From Atkinsonella hypoxylon (lineage: Eukaryota > Ascomycota > Sordariomycetes > Hypocreales > Clavicipitaceae): DNA of 28,831 bases. Location of the stretch: assembly GCA_000729835.1 (NCBI GenBank), contig JFHB01000291.1, forward strand, positions 1 through 28,831. The letters run 5' to 3'. Positions 11,081 to 20,940 of the stretch are shown here, piece after piece (the stretch's first letter is position 1; each line of letters starts with the position of its first letter). A program made the position numbers and the translations under genes. The notes below the pieces were generated by a model. It saw only the letters and a list, made by a program, of their open reading frames with translations. It had not been told where the DNA came from and did no database searches.

Positions 11081-13130
11081 TAAATGCCTTACAGCTCTAT
11101 TTGTTTTTGCACAACTATTGTAAAACTCTACTACTACAACAACAATAAATCTAACAATTATCTTGCTATTTCTAACGTTACACCTAATAAAAGCAACATA
11201 GAATCTCTACCTAAAAGCAATTCTATTTTACTAAAGAAGAGAGAAAGACCTCTAAAAGTAAAACAATTAATTAATCTAAATTTAATATAAAAAAGAGGTT
11301 CTAGAAGACTAAGAAAGAACTCTCTTTCTATTTTAATTAATTCTATATAAAATTTCTCTACTTTTAACAACAAACTAAATAGATATATTACTGTTTCTAG
11401 CCTAACTGCTAGTAGTCCTTATAATTCTAATCCTAGTAGTAATATTAATTCTACTTATATATTACTATATAAATCTAGCAATAAAATTTTCCTTTCTGCA
11501 AAAGAAACAGTAGACTATAACTTAGCTATATAACTAAGGAAAGACAACAAGATTACAGCAAAAGGTGCTCTATTTAAGGTATTTAACTAAGCTAAAATTA
11601 ACGCACTATTAGCTAAAGACGTCTTCTAATTCGTTAAATTTAACTCTACTATATATAACAACTATATCTTTAAATCTTATATAGTTTAAGAAGTTAAAGG
11701 AAAAGGAACTATATTACTATATAAGAAGTTAAGACTAGTTATCTAAGGATATAACAACAGCAACAAATTGTTAATTTTAACGTAATCCTTAACAATTTAA
11801 CAAGCTAGTTAACGCCTAATTGTAGCACTAGCTCTATCTCTCTAAAAACGCAATATTGTCTTATAGATCTACAATATTATATAGGCTTATATACAATTTA
11901 ACACTAATTTAAATAGATTAATTATTGCATAACTTCCTAACTAAATTAGACACCTATATCCCTATAATATAGTAATAGAAGTAATTAAGCCTCTATATAG
12001 AATCGCTAAAGTAGGTATATATTAGTAGTCTATATACTTCTGCTACTACTGTAACAATTTAAGTTTAGTTATATTAATATATAACCCCTGCTTACTAATA
12101 TTAAACAATAAGAATTACTTTAGAATTGTTAGAATATAGACTAATAATACGCTAGAACTAAGCAATAGAACCTTCTTTAACTGTAAGGAATCTAAACTAT
12201 AGAAGGCTAATTTTACTGTAAAGCTAAAGTAAAGCTTAACAGCAGAAACGCTACTAATTTTTAATAGATATATATTAACTAAATCTAATAATAGCACTTT
12301 AACTCTTCGCTAGAAAGGTTAAAGTAAGAGGATTTAACCTATTAATACTACTAGTGTTAATATAAATTTAACAAAACAATAGTATATTAAGCAATAAGCC
12401 TATAGAGTGTATATTGCTACAATCTATTAACTAGAAGCTGCATTTAACCTTTCTGTTGCTGTATAACAGCAAGATATTACAATTAATAATATTAAATAAC
12501 TAAATAAGAGGCTTTAATAGCAGATTAACAACTAAACCTATAGATTATAATACATCCTAATAGACCTTCTCTCTGCTAAATTGTATATATTTATTAATAG
12601 ATCCTTTATAAACAATAAAGATTTAAGCTTCTAGATAGAATATATAATTATCCTAGGCAATAAAGGAGCTTGTAAAGAGAACGCTAAATTTATAATAAAA
12701 GGCAATATTATTATATATAGCTCTATTAAAAGCAAGAGAGTTATAAGGAGCGCGCTTGCATTAGAACTATATAGTATAGTGTAAGGTGTAAATATATTGT
12801 ATACTATTAGCACTACGTTAAATATAGTAATAAAGCAGCTATAGATACTGCTAATTCTACTAGTAGTCTATATAGATTTATTCTTATTGTATAAATGCCT
12901 TATAAAGCTTAGCATAATAAAGGAAAAGAGATTAATAATTAATATTATAGCGCTATATTAATTATACAAAAGGCGCAAAATCAACAAAATCTATTAGATT
13001 AACAGCAAAGATAATATCGCTAATTTAATAACAAAAGCAACGCTAAATAAGACTCTTAAATTCTTTATTAATAACAATAAGGCTAATATATAAGTAGAAG
13101 GCTAAGTAAAGAGACCTATGAATTAATGCA
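11081..13130 (+). pseudogene. Copia-1 reverse transcriptase/RNase H remnant
   Basis: A residual open segment at 11084-11290 (start MPYSSICFCTTIVKLYYY) continues the integrase C-terminus (family MPYGPTxFRSTVVKPYY) into the IN-RT linker. RT blocks follow: RLVI and RLIVALALSL, KPLYRIAKVG (family KPLYGIPEAG), NPCLLI, and the active-site region TNNTLEL at 12140-12160 (family QTDDTLFLG), where both Asp are now Asn. RNase H blocks are SFINNKDLS, SKRVIRSALALELYS (family CKRVTRSVLASELYA) and KRLIINIIALY. It ends in a VEG-VKRPMN tail near 13125. It is clearly copia-type and clearly dead. Confidence 0.88.
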
Positions 13131-13209
13131 GAAGAATATTAGATTTATTGTTACTTATTCCTTTAATCTATTTTGTTATTACTGTAACTATTAGAGTTAC
13201 TCTACTAGC

Positions 13210-13232
13210 ACAATAAAAAGAGAGACTACTAG
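13210..13232 (+). other. Copia-1 polypurine tract region
   Basis: CAATAAAAAGAGAGACTACTAG lies immediately before the 3' LTR. The purine run AATAAAAAGAGAGA (about 13211-13224) is the likely plus-strand primer, although it stops about 8 bases short of the LTR. Confidence 0.5.
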
Positions 13233-13547
13233 TGTTAAAATTGTTATAACTCTATTGTGCAATTCTAGCGCCTGCGTAGGTAGATACAACCGCTAATTAG
13301 TTGTATCTATACACTAGTCTCCACTTACATTAGGGTCGCTAATACCCCTTAATTCCCCCTTAACACAACACTATACCTAAGGCATATAAGGCATCCAACG
13401 GGGTATATAATGTAGCCTCTTTTGCTAGTTAGATACAACTCCTAGATAACCGAATTTGAACCCCTTTAATGTGAATACTAGTGCACTAGTGAATTGGTCA
13501 TAGGACCGACTCGAAGGAGTATAAATTAGACCCTTGGTCTGTCGACA
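13233..13547 (+). repeat. Copia-1 3' LTR
   Basis: 315 bp, starting TGTTAAAATTG and ending CTGTCGACA. Its inner half (13233 to about 13340) is mutated relative to the 5' LTR. Its outer half (about 13383-13547) keeps CCGAATTTGAA, GTGAATTGGTCATAGGACCGACTCGAAGG and similar C/G-rich words that are lost in the 5' copy. The outer half is therefore close to the pre-mutation sequence. Confidence 0.93.
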
Positions 13548-13552
13548 GTAGT
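13548..13552. repeat. Target-site duplication GTAGT, right of copia-1
   Basis: Exact copy of 7232-7236 next to the terminal CGACA of the 3' LTR. Confidence 0.92.
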
Positions 13553-14102
13553 ACTATTAGTAAAGTCCCTCTTAAAGATAGCTTCCAGCAGAATGTATAT
13601 TAGATAATAATTAAAAATGTTAATCTTATTAAAGATTTAATCTAGCGTCTTTCTCTCTTTCTTACTAGGCTTCTAATAGTTTAACGTTTTCCTACTAAAC
13701 TCCTTAACTTAAGAATAATACTGTTTTATAATATAGTAATTAAAATAATTAACCTAAAACACTATAAGCCTATAAAGATAACTTTCTATACTAAAGAAGC
13801 TTTATATAAGAATAAGTAGTACTAGATTATTTAATTCTACTATTAAGATACTTGCTCTTTAATTATACTTTATAAAGCTAATTTTATTGTTATACTAGTA
13901 AAACTAGCATTAATCTATATAATAACCTTCCTTACTACAGTAATAGCAGTAATACTACTTTATATAGCTTTTAGTTATATAGGTCCTAAAGCTCTAGGCA
14001 TTATTATATATATTAATAGCGTTAATATATATATTCTGCCTTTTCTCCTTCTTTTTCCTAAATTTTTCTTTAAAAAGCTTTATAATATTTATCTTTAAAA
14101 CT

Positions 14103-14726
14103 ACTTACTTTATAAATATAATCTTTATATCTTTAAACTTTTAGGTTAAATTGTTTATTTAATCTTTTACTTCTAAAATAAGCTATATAATTTCCTTAGC
14201 CTTATAACTAAAATTACTTATACTATAATACTTAGGACTTCTTCTGCCTAAAGGTATATAAAGGTAGTCTCTTCTATTGTTATAGAGTTTAGAATTACAG
14301 TCTTTTAGCTCTATTCTAGCTTATATATACTAGCTAAGCTACTCTAATAACTCTCTATAGAGTATTATAATAAACTTAGCTCTAGTAACTTTTATTTAAT
14401 CTATAAAGCTAGTAAGTATAGCATTTAGTAAGGCCTTATAAATATAATTAAACTAAGAGGTTACACTACACTATATATAGAGCTTAGCGCTAATTATAGC
14501 AGCTTAATGTTCTTAAAGCTAATAAAGGGTGTTCTTTATAGTCCTTAAATAGTTCCTCTTTAGGTCTTTAAGCTTTTTATTAGCTTACTTCTTTTAATCC
14601 TAAGAAGTAGCTTTATACTAAAGTAAAAGCTACTCTTTAGCTTCTTTTTAATTATATAAGGTATAAATAACCTTTATATACTTATAGATTAATAGGTTAA
14701 TATAATAGATAAATATCTTTTATTAG
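14103..14726 (-). repeat. Gag segment repeated at the right end of the window
   Basis: These 624 bp align without gaps to 28208-28831. The differences I checked are C/T and G/A (for example AATAAGCTATATAA here, AATAGGCTGCACAA there). This copy is the more mutated of the two at those sites. It shows that the gypsy-1 family has a further copy at the right edge of the window. Confidence 0.9.
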
Positions 14727-15694
14727 TTTTCCTTTAGGATAAATAAGGTCTCTATTTTTAGCTTAAAGCTAGTTAAGTAATTAAAGATATTTTCTTCCTT
14801 AAATTAGTGTATATTAAACTTCTTATTAAAGGTAGCTTAAGCTTACTGCTTTCTAATAGCTTTACCTATAGCTTTAGTAAGAGCCTTATAAGGTATAGCT
14901 ATAGTGCTATTAGCACTAGTTTTATTATCTTAAGTATTTAATTCTATTATAACTTTAGGTTTTAAAACAACTTTTTTAGAAAACTTACTAGATTAACTAG
15001 AGCTAGTATTAACTACTTTAGATATAAAGCTTATACTTTTCTTTAAAGAATATAGAATACTAAACTTATATAAATAACTAATAGAATAGCTTAATATAGA
15101 AGGTAGATATAAAGAGAATAATTAATCTTACTTAGTAAAAAGAGTGTAATATATATAATTCCTTATATTAGCTGTACTTTTAATGCTTTTACCTTCTACT
15201 TCTATAGTTATATAAGCTTTTAACGCTAAAACGTAAAGGCTAAGAACTTAATTACTAATAACAGTAAATATAAAGATAACTGCTAAAATAAGAATAAAAG
15301 AGAAATTTTTCTCTATAATTAAATAATTATAACGTTTAAAGGATCTAAAAACTTCCTTTTTGCTGTATTAAGGCTATCTTAGCTAAGGGCAAAATAGAGG
15401 TTAAATAGGCTAGCTAGTATTTACAATATAGCAACTATCTTTAACTAAGCTTAGCCTATTTTAGCTTAAAAAAGCTATAGAAATTTTCTTTTTTTCTTAA
15501 TTAAATAATCCCTTATAATATAGAGCTTTTATCTTTACAATTTCCTTTTTTCTTATATTAGTAATATTTAAGCTAAAATGCCCTTCTATCTTTAATGCTT
15601 AATAGCTTTTTCTTCTTTCTTCTAGAATCTCTATAAAAAACCTTCTAATTATATAATGCGCTTTAATTAGAATAAGTCTCTAGTAAAGCCTCTA

Positions 15695-16182
15695 TTTTTA
15701 TTATCTTAAAACTAAACCTCTAAATAACTATATAGCTTACACTAAAGTAAGTAATAATATAGTGTATATTAAGATTAAAGAGAATTAGTAAAGAGTAAGA
15801 TATTTATTTAAGTGTACTATTAAATAATAGCAGGTAAGAAGATTAAATAGTTAGAAAAGGCAGAAATAAAATATTAATTGCAGCTTAGAAGATATTTACG
15901 CGCAAAAAGAGCTAAATATATTAAAAAGCTAGGGAAATTGTTAGCAGTAGTAAAGTAATGCCTCTTAAGTATTAAGTGTTATAAATTAAAGTAGGCTAAA
16001 AGATATTAATTAATTAAAAAGGATAAAAGCTAAAAAGAATTAGCAGAAGCTGCTTACGCACTTACTTCCTTAAACTATCTAGATGTCTAGGCGATGCGCA
16101 CTCTTATAGAGAAAAATCTGTATGTAGCATCCCTTGCAAAGCTAATATAAGAGCGCAAGGGGGTAACCCCGCTGCGACACAC
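15695..16182 (-). repeat. Probable 5' LTR of gypsy-1 (lacking the inner terminal block)
   Basis: A direct repeat of 170-656 with transition differences, lying upstream of gag on the minus strand. It has the outer terminal block (16127-16182) but not a counterpart of 111-167: past TTTATTATCTTAAAAC the sequence diverges and runs into gag. A complete LTR pair should match at both ends, so either this copy lost its inner 57 bp or the repeats are something other than simple LTRs. No primer-binding site was found below it. Confidence 0.5.
16127..16182 (-). repeat. Terminal block at the palindrome centre
   Basis: This 56-bp block (GCATCCCTTGCAAAGC to GCTGCGACACAC) is the same sequence as 601-656 and the inverse of 111-167. 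It is flanked by TA on both sides (16125-16126 and 16183-16184). It is the only asymmetric part of the palindrome, so the two inverted arms share one terminal block. Confidence 0.8.
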
Positions 16183-17089
16183 TACATACAGATTTTCTCT
16201 ATAAGAGTGCGCATCGCTTAGACGTCTAAATAGTTTAAGTAAGCGCAAAAGCAGCTTCTGCTGATTCTTTTTAGCCTTTGCTCTTTTTAATTAATTAATA
16301 TCTTTTAGCCTGCTTTAATTTACAACATTTAACACTTAAGAGATATTACTTTACTGCTACTAGCACTTTCTTTAACTCTTTAACGCATTTAGCTCCTTTT
16401 TGCGCATAAATATCTTCTAAGCTGTAACTAATATTTTATTTCTATCTTTTCTAACTATTTAATCTTCTTACTTACTATTGTTTAATAGTATATATAGTTA
16501 AATATCTTGCTCTTTACTAAACCTCTTTAATCTTAATATACACTATATTATTACCTATTTTAGTGTAAGCTATATAGTTATTTAGGGGTTTAGTTTTAAG
16601 ACAATAAAAATAGAGGCTTTACTAGGGACTTATTCTAATTAAAGTACATTATATAATTAAAAGGTTTTTTATAGAGATCCTAGAAGAAAGAAAGAAAAGC
16701 TGCTAAGTATTAAAGATAGAAGAGTATTTTAGCTTAAATATTGCTAATATAAGAAAAAAGGAAATTATAGAGATAAAAGCTCTATATTATAAGGGATTAT
16801 TTAATTAAGAGAAAAAGAAAATTTCTGCAGCTTTTTTAAGCTAAAATAGGTAAAGCCTAGTTAAAGACAGTTACTATATTGTAAATACTAGCTAGCCTAT
16901 TTAACCTCTATTTTACCCTTAGCTAAGATAGCCTTAATACAGCAAAAAGGAAGTTTTTAGGTTCTTTAGACGTTATAATTATTTAATTATAGAGAAAAAT
17001 TTCTTTTTTATCCTTATCTTAGCAGTTATCTTTATATTTACTGTTATTAGCAATTAAGTTCTTAGCCTCTATATCTTAGCGTTAAGAGC
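16183..17089 (+). mobile_element. Second, truncated gypsy-1 copy in inverted orientation
   Basis: The plus-strand content is the gypsy-1 5' repeat and the start of the gag frame, with IKRFFIEILEERKKSC, then LVKDSYYIVNTS and EVFRFFRRYNYLIIEKNF near 16990. It breaks off at the copia-2 LTR (17090). The remainder does not reappear beyond copia-2 at 23371, where a different gypsy element begins. It is mutated independently of the left arm. Confidence 0.7.
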
Positions 17090-17789
17090 TTTTGAAAATA
17101 ATAGGGATTACAGGACTAGATATCTAAGAGGGTAGTGGTCTCTTAGATTTAGCACCTGTAATTGCTCCTAGCAATTATTACGTAGTGGAAGCAGCAGCGG
17201 CCTAAATCAAGCTGTAGTGTATAGTATAGATCACGTAGAGGCAGTAGATAACTATAATAATAGTGGTATCTTATATTGAGAGCGCTGTAACGAATAAGTT
17301 AGTAAGGGTAGGATCTTAAATCTTTCTAGTCCCTTATAGACCCTCTAACTATATTAGCGGGCTGTAGTCGCTAGAAGGGGCTTATAGGCTACTTTATAAT
17401 TTCCGCAAAAAGATTTACTATATAAAAACAAAAAAATCAACTTACAGCTATACAAACAAGACGTCTACGTGCACAATTTAACAAATTCCACTAATAACAA
17501 GCAACCCTTATAAGTAACTCTATCCAACAATTATACTATTAGATAGCCCTAATTCTTAGCTTTTAAATAGTATACTTCTTGAATTTCTACTATTGCTAGT
17601 TGTAGAGAAAATCGCAGTTAAAGTTAACTATAGGTTAGGTAACTTTGCCTTAGTCGATTCTAGATGTTTTACATCTAGTAACAGCGATATCTCTACTAAA
17701 AATTAACGTAACAAGACCTAATAAGGGTCACGTAATAGAGCAACTAGTAGGCATAAAAATAGGCTATATAGAGTAGCTTATTTTTAACA
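17090..17789 (-). repeat. Copia-2 3' LTR
   Basis: 700 bp. On the minus strand it starts TGTTAAAAATAAGC (at 17789) and ends ATTTTCAAAA (at 17090). Its outer part (17090 to about 17400) keeps words such as TACAGGACTAG and AAATCAAGCTG that are mutated in the other LTR. Its inner part (about 17600-17789) is mutated, with CACGTAATAG where the other copies have CACGTGATAG. Confidence 0.92.
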
Positions 17790-17798
17790 CTCCCTCTA
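17790..17798 (-). other. Copia-2 polypurine tract
   Basis: On the minus strand TAGAGGGAG abuts the TGTT start of the 3' LTR with no gap. This is the usual position and composition of the plus-strand primer of an LTR retrotransposon. Confidence 0.8.
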
Positions 17799-18053
17799 GA
17801 AATGTAAGAAGTAATTAGTTCTATAAGCAACTTAGCTCCTTTAAAGGATATCTAAGTTAGAATTAACCAACGAAATACAGTACTAATAATAGAACTAAAT
17901 AACATAACTAATTCCAGCAATTCTAGGGTAGTTATAGTTAAATATAACTAGTTATTGTTAATTGTTTTTATTGTTTTCGATTTTTAACTGTTTTTTTGTT
18001 GCTTTTATAAGCTAGCTAGAAAGCTCTAGTAACTTAATAAATTATTAATGCTT

Positions 18054-19760
18054 TTAGATAGCAAGAGGCTTAGTTAGGCTATCTGCTGGCATCTAATTTG
18101 TATTAATATAACTAACCTTAGCTATACCTTTACAAATCTTTTCCCTAATGTAGTTAAACTTTAAAAGGGTGTACTTAGTCCTACTATACAACGTTAAGTT
18201 GTAAGCAGTAACTATAGCGCCTTGATTATTACACCTAATAGGAATAGGAGGGGTTAAAGGTAGCTTTATCTCCTTAAAAAGGCTGTAGAGCCACTCTAAT
18301 TCCCTTATAGCTTTAGATAATGCATTAGATTCTGCTTCTAATGTAGAAAGAGCAATAGTACTAGCTTTCTTTAATTTCCAGCTAATAGGTCTACTAGCTA
18401 GCTTATATAGATAAGCATAGGTTGATTTAGAAGAGGTTTTATCACTAGTAAAATCGCTATTGCAATAACTAAGGAGGGTCTTAAGTACTTCTTTACAACT
18501 AATAGAACTATTAGAAGCTTTAGAAGAAGACCCTATAGGGTGTAGACTAGAACGCTTATAAATAATAGCAAAGCTTCTAGTACTACTTAAGTACCTTAGG
18601 AGGTGCTTAGAGGCGTTTAGGTGCTCTATATAGGGCTTAGCTAGGAAGGTTAATAGCCACTAAACGGAAAAAGCAATATTAGCCCTAGTTAGCAACATTA
18701 GGTACATTATAGTGCCTATTATACTCTAATAAAGCTTATAATTGGATTTTAAGAGGAGTTTTGTAACTAGTTGCTTTAGAATCCCTAGCTGTATAGGGAT
18801 AGAAGCTAGCTTAGTATCTAGCATTTTGAATCTCTCTAGGGCTTTAAGGATATATTAAGATTAATGGATTTTAATAGACCTTTTAGACCTATTATAGGTA
18901 ATTTAAACGCCTAGAAAGAATTTTACTGGTCCTCTATCTTCTATTAGATAAGCTTTATGTAATAGCTTCTTTAGCTTGTTGATATAGCTTAGATTTAGAC
19001 TAATTAGAAGACAGTTATCTACATAAGTAGCAATATATATAGATGTAGCTAGGTTATAAAAGACTGCTAGGTCTAATATAAGAGGTTTAAATCTATGCTT
19101 TTAAAGTAATTCTGTTAGAATTTGCTGCTATTCTCTAGGACTTTACTTTAGACTATAGAGGGATTTTTCTAGCTTAATTACTTGCTCTTTAGAGGGCTTA
19201 TAATTACAGCTTTTTAGTAGCTTAGCTACTAATAGCGTTGCTTCTGCAAATTCAATGAATCTATCTAGGATTTCTATATAAATAGCTTCCTTTAGCTTGC
19301 TATTTAAAAACGCTCCTATAAAGTTAATTTGCTTAACTTCCTAGTTATTAAAAGCTACAAGAGCTAATAATATACGCTAGCTAGGAGGAATACTAGTTGC
19401 AGCAAAGGTCTCTAGATAGTCTTAACCTTCTATTTACATAAATCCCTTAGCAATAAGGCGGGCCTTATATTTAATAGGATTATTTTCTTTATCCTTTTTT
19501 AGCCTATAGATAAGCTTATTCTTTAGAACTCTTTGGCCCTTAGGTACTTAGTCTTTCCCTATAAATTTAAAGGTTCCAGCAGCTAATAGCTGCTTAAATT
19601 CGCTATAGGTAGCTTCTATCTAATGCTGCTTAGCAGAGCTTTTTAGGGCTTGCTTCTACATATTAGGAAGTTTATCCTTATTACTATTAGAAGTAATAGC
19701 TGCTTTAGTTCTTGCCTTAAAATATAGATCCTTAATTAAGGAAAATATATCTCTATCTAA
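18054..19760 (-). pseudogene. Copia-2 reverse transcriptase and RNase H (lightly broken)
   Basis: Long stop-free stretches show canonical Ty1/copia blocks. In order they are DYLETFAATSIPPS (19395-19435), NFIGAFLNSKLKEAIYIEIL, KLEKSLYSLK, the active site YVDNCLLIS at 19000-19025 (family YVDD, second Asp to Asn at 19014-19016), and EDRGPVKFFLGV. RNase H follows with SDFTSDKTSSKSTYAYLYKL, ISWKLKKASTIALSTLEAES and NNQGAIVTAYN, ending MPADSLTKPLAI at about 18056. The breaks are TAA/TAG at Gln/Trp-like sites, such as the codon before MPAD. The stop at 18054-18056 may be natural or mutational. The enzyme is inactive as it stands. Confidence 0.92.
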
Positions 19761-20940
19761 ATCTATAGCATTAGCATTAGCTTTAGCTTCTATAGGTTCT
19801 ATATTAGCCTAAGGGGCTTCTATAGATATAGGGGCTTTAGGGGCCTCTACAGCTTCTATAGGGTTGCTTAGTAGAAGAGCTTAATCTATAGGTTCTAGTG
19901 GATGATTTAGTACATCTAGATAACTAGAATAAGGATACTTAGGAGTATAATTATCCACTAATTTATTGATTTCTCCCTCTAAAGGATTATTTACTATAGA
20001 ACCAATAGGAACCTTAGGGATGCCCTAAGAAATAGGGCCTATTCCTTCTATAATTTTAACGAAGCTAGTCTTAATAACAGCTTGTTTAGAGGGGATATAT
20101 ATTAGATATACATTAGAACCTAGCGTAGCTAAAAGTCTACTAGGAATAGTTCTTTTAGCTAGCTTCTGTAACCTAGATTATTGTTCTAAAGGAATTAGAA
20201 CTTCACAATAGGAGCCTATAGCTCTAATTTTGGAAAAATCAGGCTTATAGGTCTTAGAAGGCTCTAAATTAGCTAGATATAGCTGTTTAGGACTTAGTAG
20301 TTTAGTACTATTTGCAGTAGTATTAACTAAATCCACTATAGCAGGAAGGATGTAAGACTATAGATACAGAGGTAATTGTGACCACTGTAGGGTAGCACGC
20401 AAACGGTCTAGAAGTACCCTTATAGCTCTCTCTATTAGCCTATTCTGTTTATAAATATAGGGGCAAGAGGTGCTAAAGCAAATACCCTTAGAAGATAGCT
20501 AAGCTTACAACCTAGTATTGATTTTTGTACTACTATTAAAGTGAAGGTGTTTAGGGTAGCAGTTATACTAGTTTTTTAATTCCTTAAAGAAGCTTCTAAT
20601 ACAGCTATAAAGAGTAGAACCCTCTTTATTAGCTAGATTAAAAGACCACTTATACTGTGATTTTCTATTAATTAGAAAAAGAACTAAAGGCCTCTTATTG
20701 TGCAGTATAGGCTCTATTTTAACGGTATCTCCCTCTATAATATCTAAACATCTAGGGGGGTTAAGAATAGCATGCTTGCTAGGTCTTCTAACAGCTTTAG
20801 CTTAGTTGCAAGCTAGGCAGTTAAAATCCTTTTCCTTAATTTTTGTAAAATTAGGAATACCTTTAGTAATAGAAGCAGTCTTCTTTAGTAAAGGAAGTCC
20901 TATATGCCCTAATCTAACGTGCTAAGTAGCAGCTAATTCT
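19761..20940 (-). pseudogene. Copia-2 integrase (lightly broken)
   Basis: The frame is shared with the RT. The pre-integrase zinc region reads TKGIPNFTKIKEKDFNCLAC, with HVRLGH upstream at about 20910, giving the H..H..C..C pattern. The core includes LVLFLINRKSQYKWSF and KQNRLIERAIRVLLDRLRAT, the latter matching the conserved QNGxxERxxRTLLxxxR block with the catalytic Glu kept. A long Pro/Glu-rich linker (about 19790-20000) leads to RT. Only a few TAA/TAG codons interrupt it. Confidence 0.88.

Larger units (their letters stand above)
7237..13547 (+). mobile_element. Copia-1: full-length Ty1/copia element nested in gypsy-1
   Basis: This 6.3-kb element has 315-bp LTRs that begin TGTTG/TGTTA and end ACA, a plus-strand gag-pol remnant in copia order (gag, integrase, RT, RNase H), and GTAGT target duplications. 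It splits gypsy-1 between gag and protease/RT. Removing it with one target copy restores an open gypsy-1 frame, so gypsy-1 was already in place when copia-1 arrived. Its own coding region is heavily mutated and cannot make active enzyme. Confidence 0.92.
13548..15670 (-). pseudogene. Gypsy-1 gag remnant
   Basis: On the minus strand a single coding-like frame runs from within the left palindrome arm toward the copia-1 junction. The capsid-like centre reads FKEENIFNYLTSFKLKIETL (about 14745-14805), followed by a KYIKVIYTLYN and QYKATS block. This resembles the FxGxDIxEFLDSFE region of fungal gypsy Gag. Upstream, an N-terminal part reads FSFILILAVIFIFTVIS and then LYVLALKAYITIEVEGKS; the hydrophobic run may be partly mutational. 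Downstream, the frame goes on as FKRDFTNSTTVTLTFKIKEY when copia-1 and one GTAGT are ignored. No zinc knuckle was found. 14103-14726 recurs at 28208-28831. Confidence 0.6.
111..16182 (-). mobile_element. Gypsy-1: decayed Ty3/gypsy element with nested insertions
   Basis: Read on the minus strand, the order is 5' repeat (16182-15695), gag, protease, RT, RNase H, integrase, an extra coding-like stretch and 3' repeat (656-111). This is the domain order of Ty3/gypsy elements. A copia element (7237-13547) and a solo copia LTR (2289-2982) are inserted in it. Without them and their duplicated target bases the element would be about 9 kb. All protein frames are interrupted, mainly by TAA and TAG, so it is dead. 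The pairing of the two end repeats is inference; gag-pol membership is better supported because the frame is open across the copia-1 insertion site. Confidence 0.6.
15216..17089. repeat. Near-perfect 1.9-kb palindrome: two gypsy-1 5' ends head to head
   Basis: The left arm (15216-16126, 911 bp) is the reverse complement of the right arm (16183-17089, 907 bp), apart from transitions and a few 1-base indels. The 56-bp spacer (16127-16182) is the inverted terminal block. At the centre the arms read CTGTATGTA and TACATACAG. The right arm ends exactly where the copia-2 LTR begins, so the original inverted repeat was probably longer. Each arm carries the same gypsy-1 5' region and the beginning of gag. 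Confidence 0.9.

Noticed and set aside
11158..11373. Minus-strand open frame
   Set aside because: It is a shadow of the copia-1 pol segment on the plus strand, whose frame matches known copia integrase/RT sequence.
12115..12813. Two minus-strand open frames (12115-12297, 12631-12813)
   Set aside because: Both are antisense to the copia-1 RT and RNase H remnant; hydrophobic composition comes from AT-rich DNA.
15216..17089. Replication origin or regulatory hairpin reading of the palindrome
   Set aside because: Both arms are retroelement sequence with decayed coding content. Inverted insertion or rearrangement explains the symmetry without a regulatory role.
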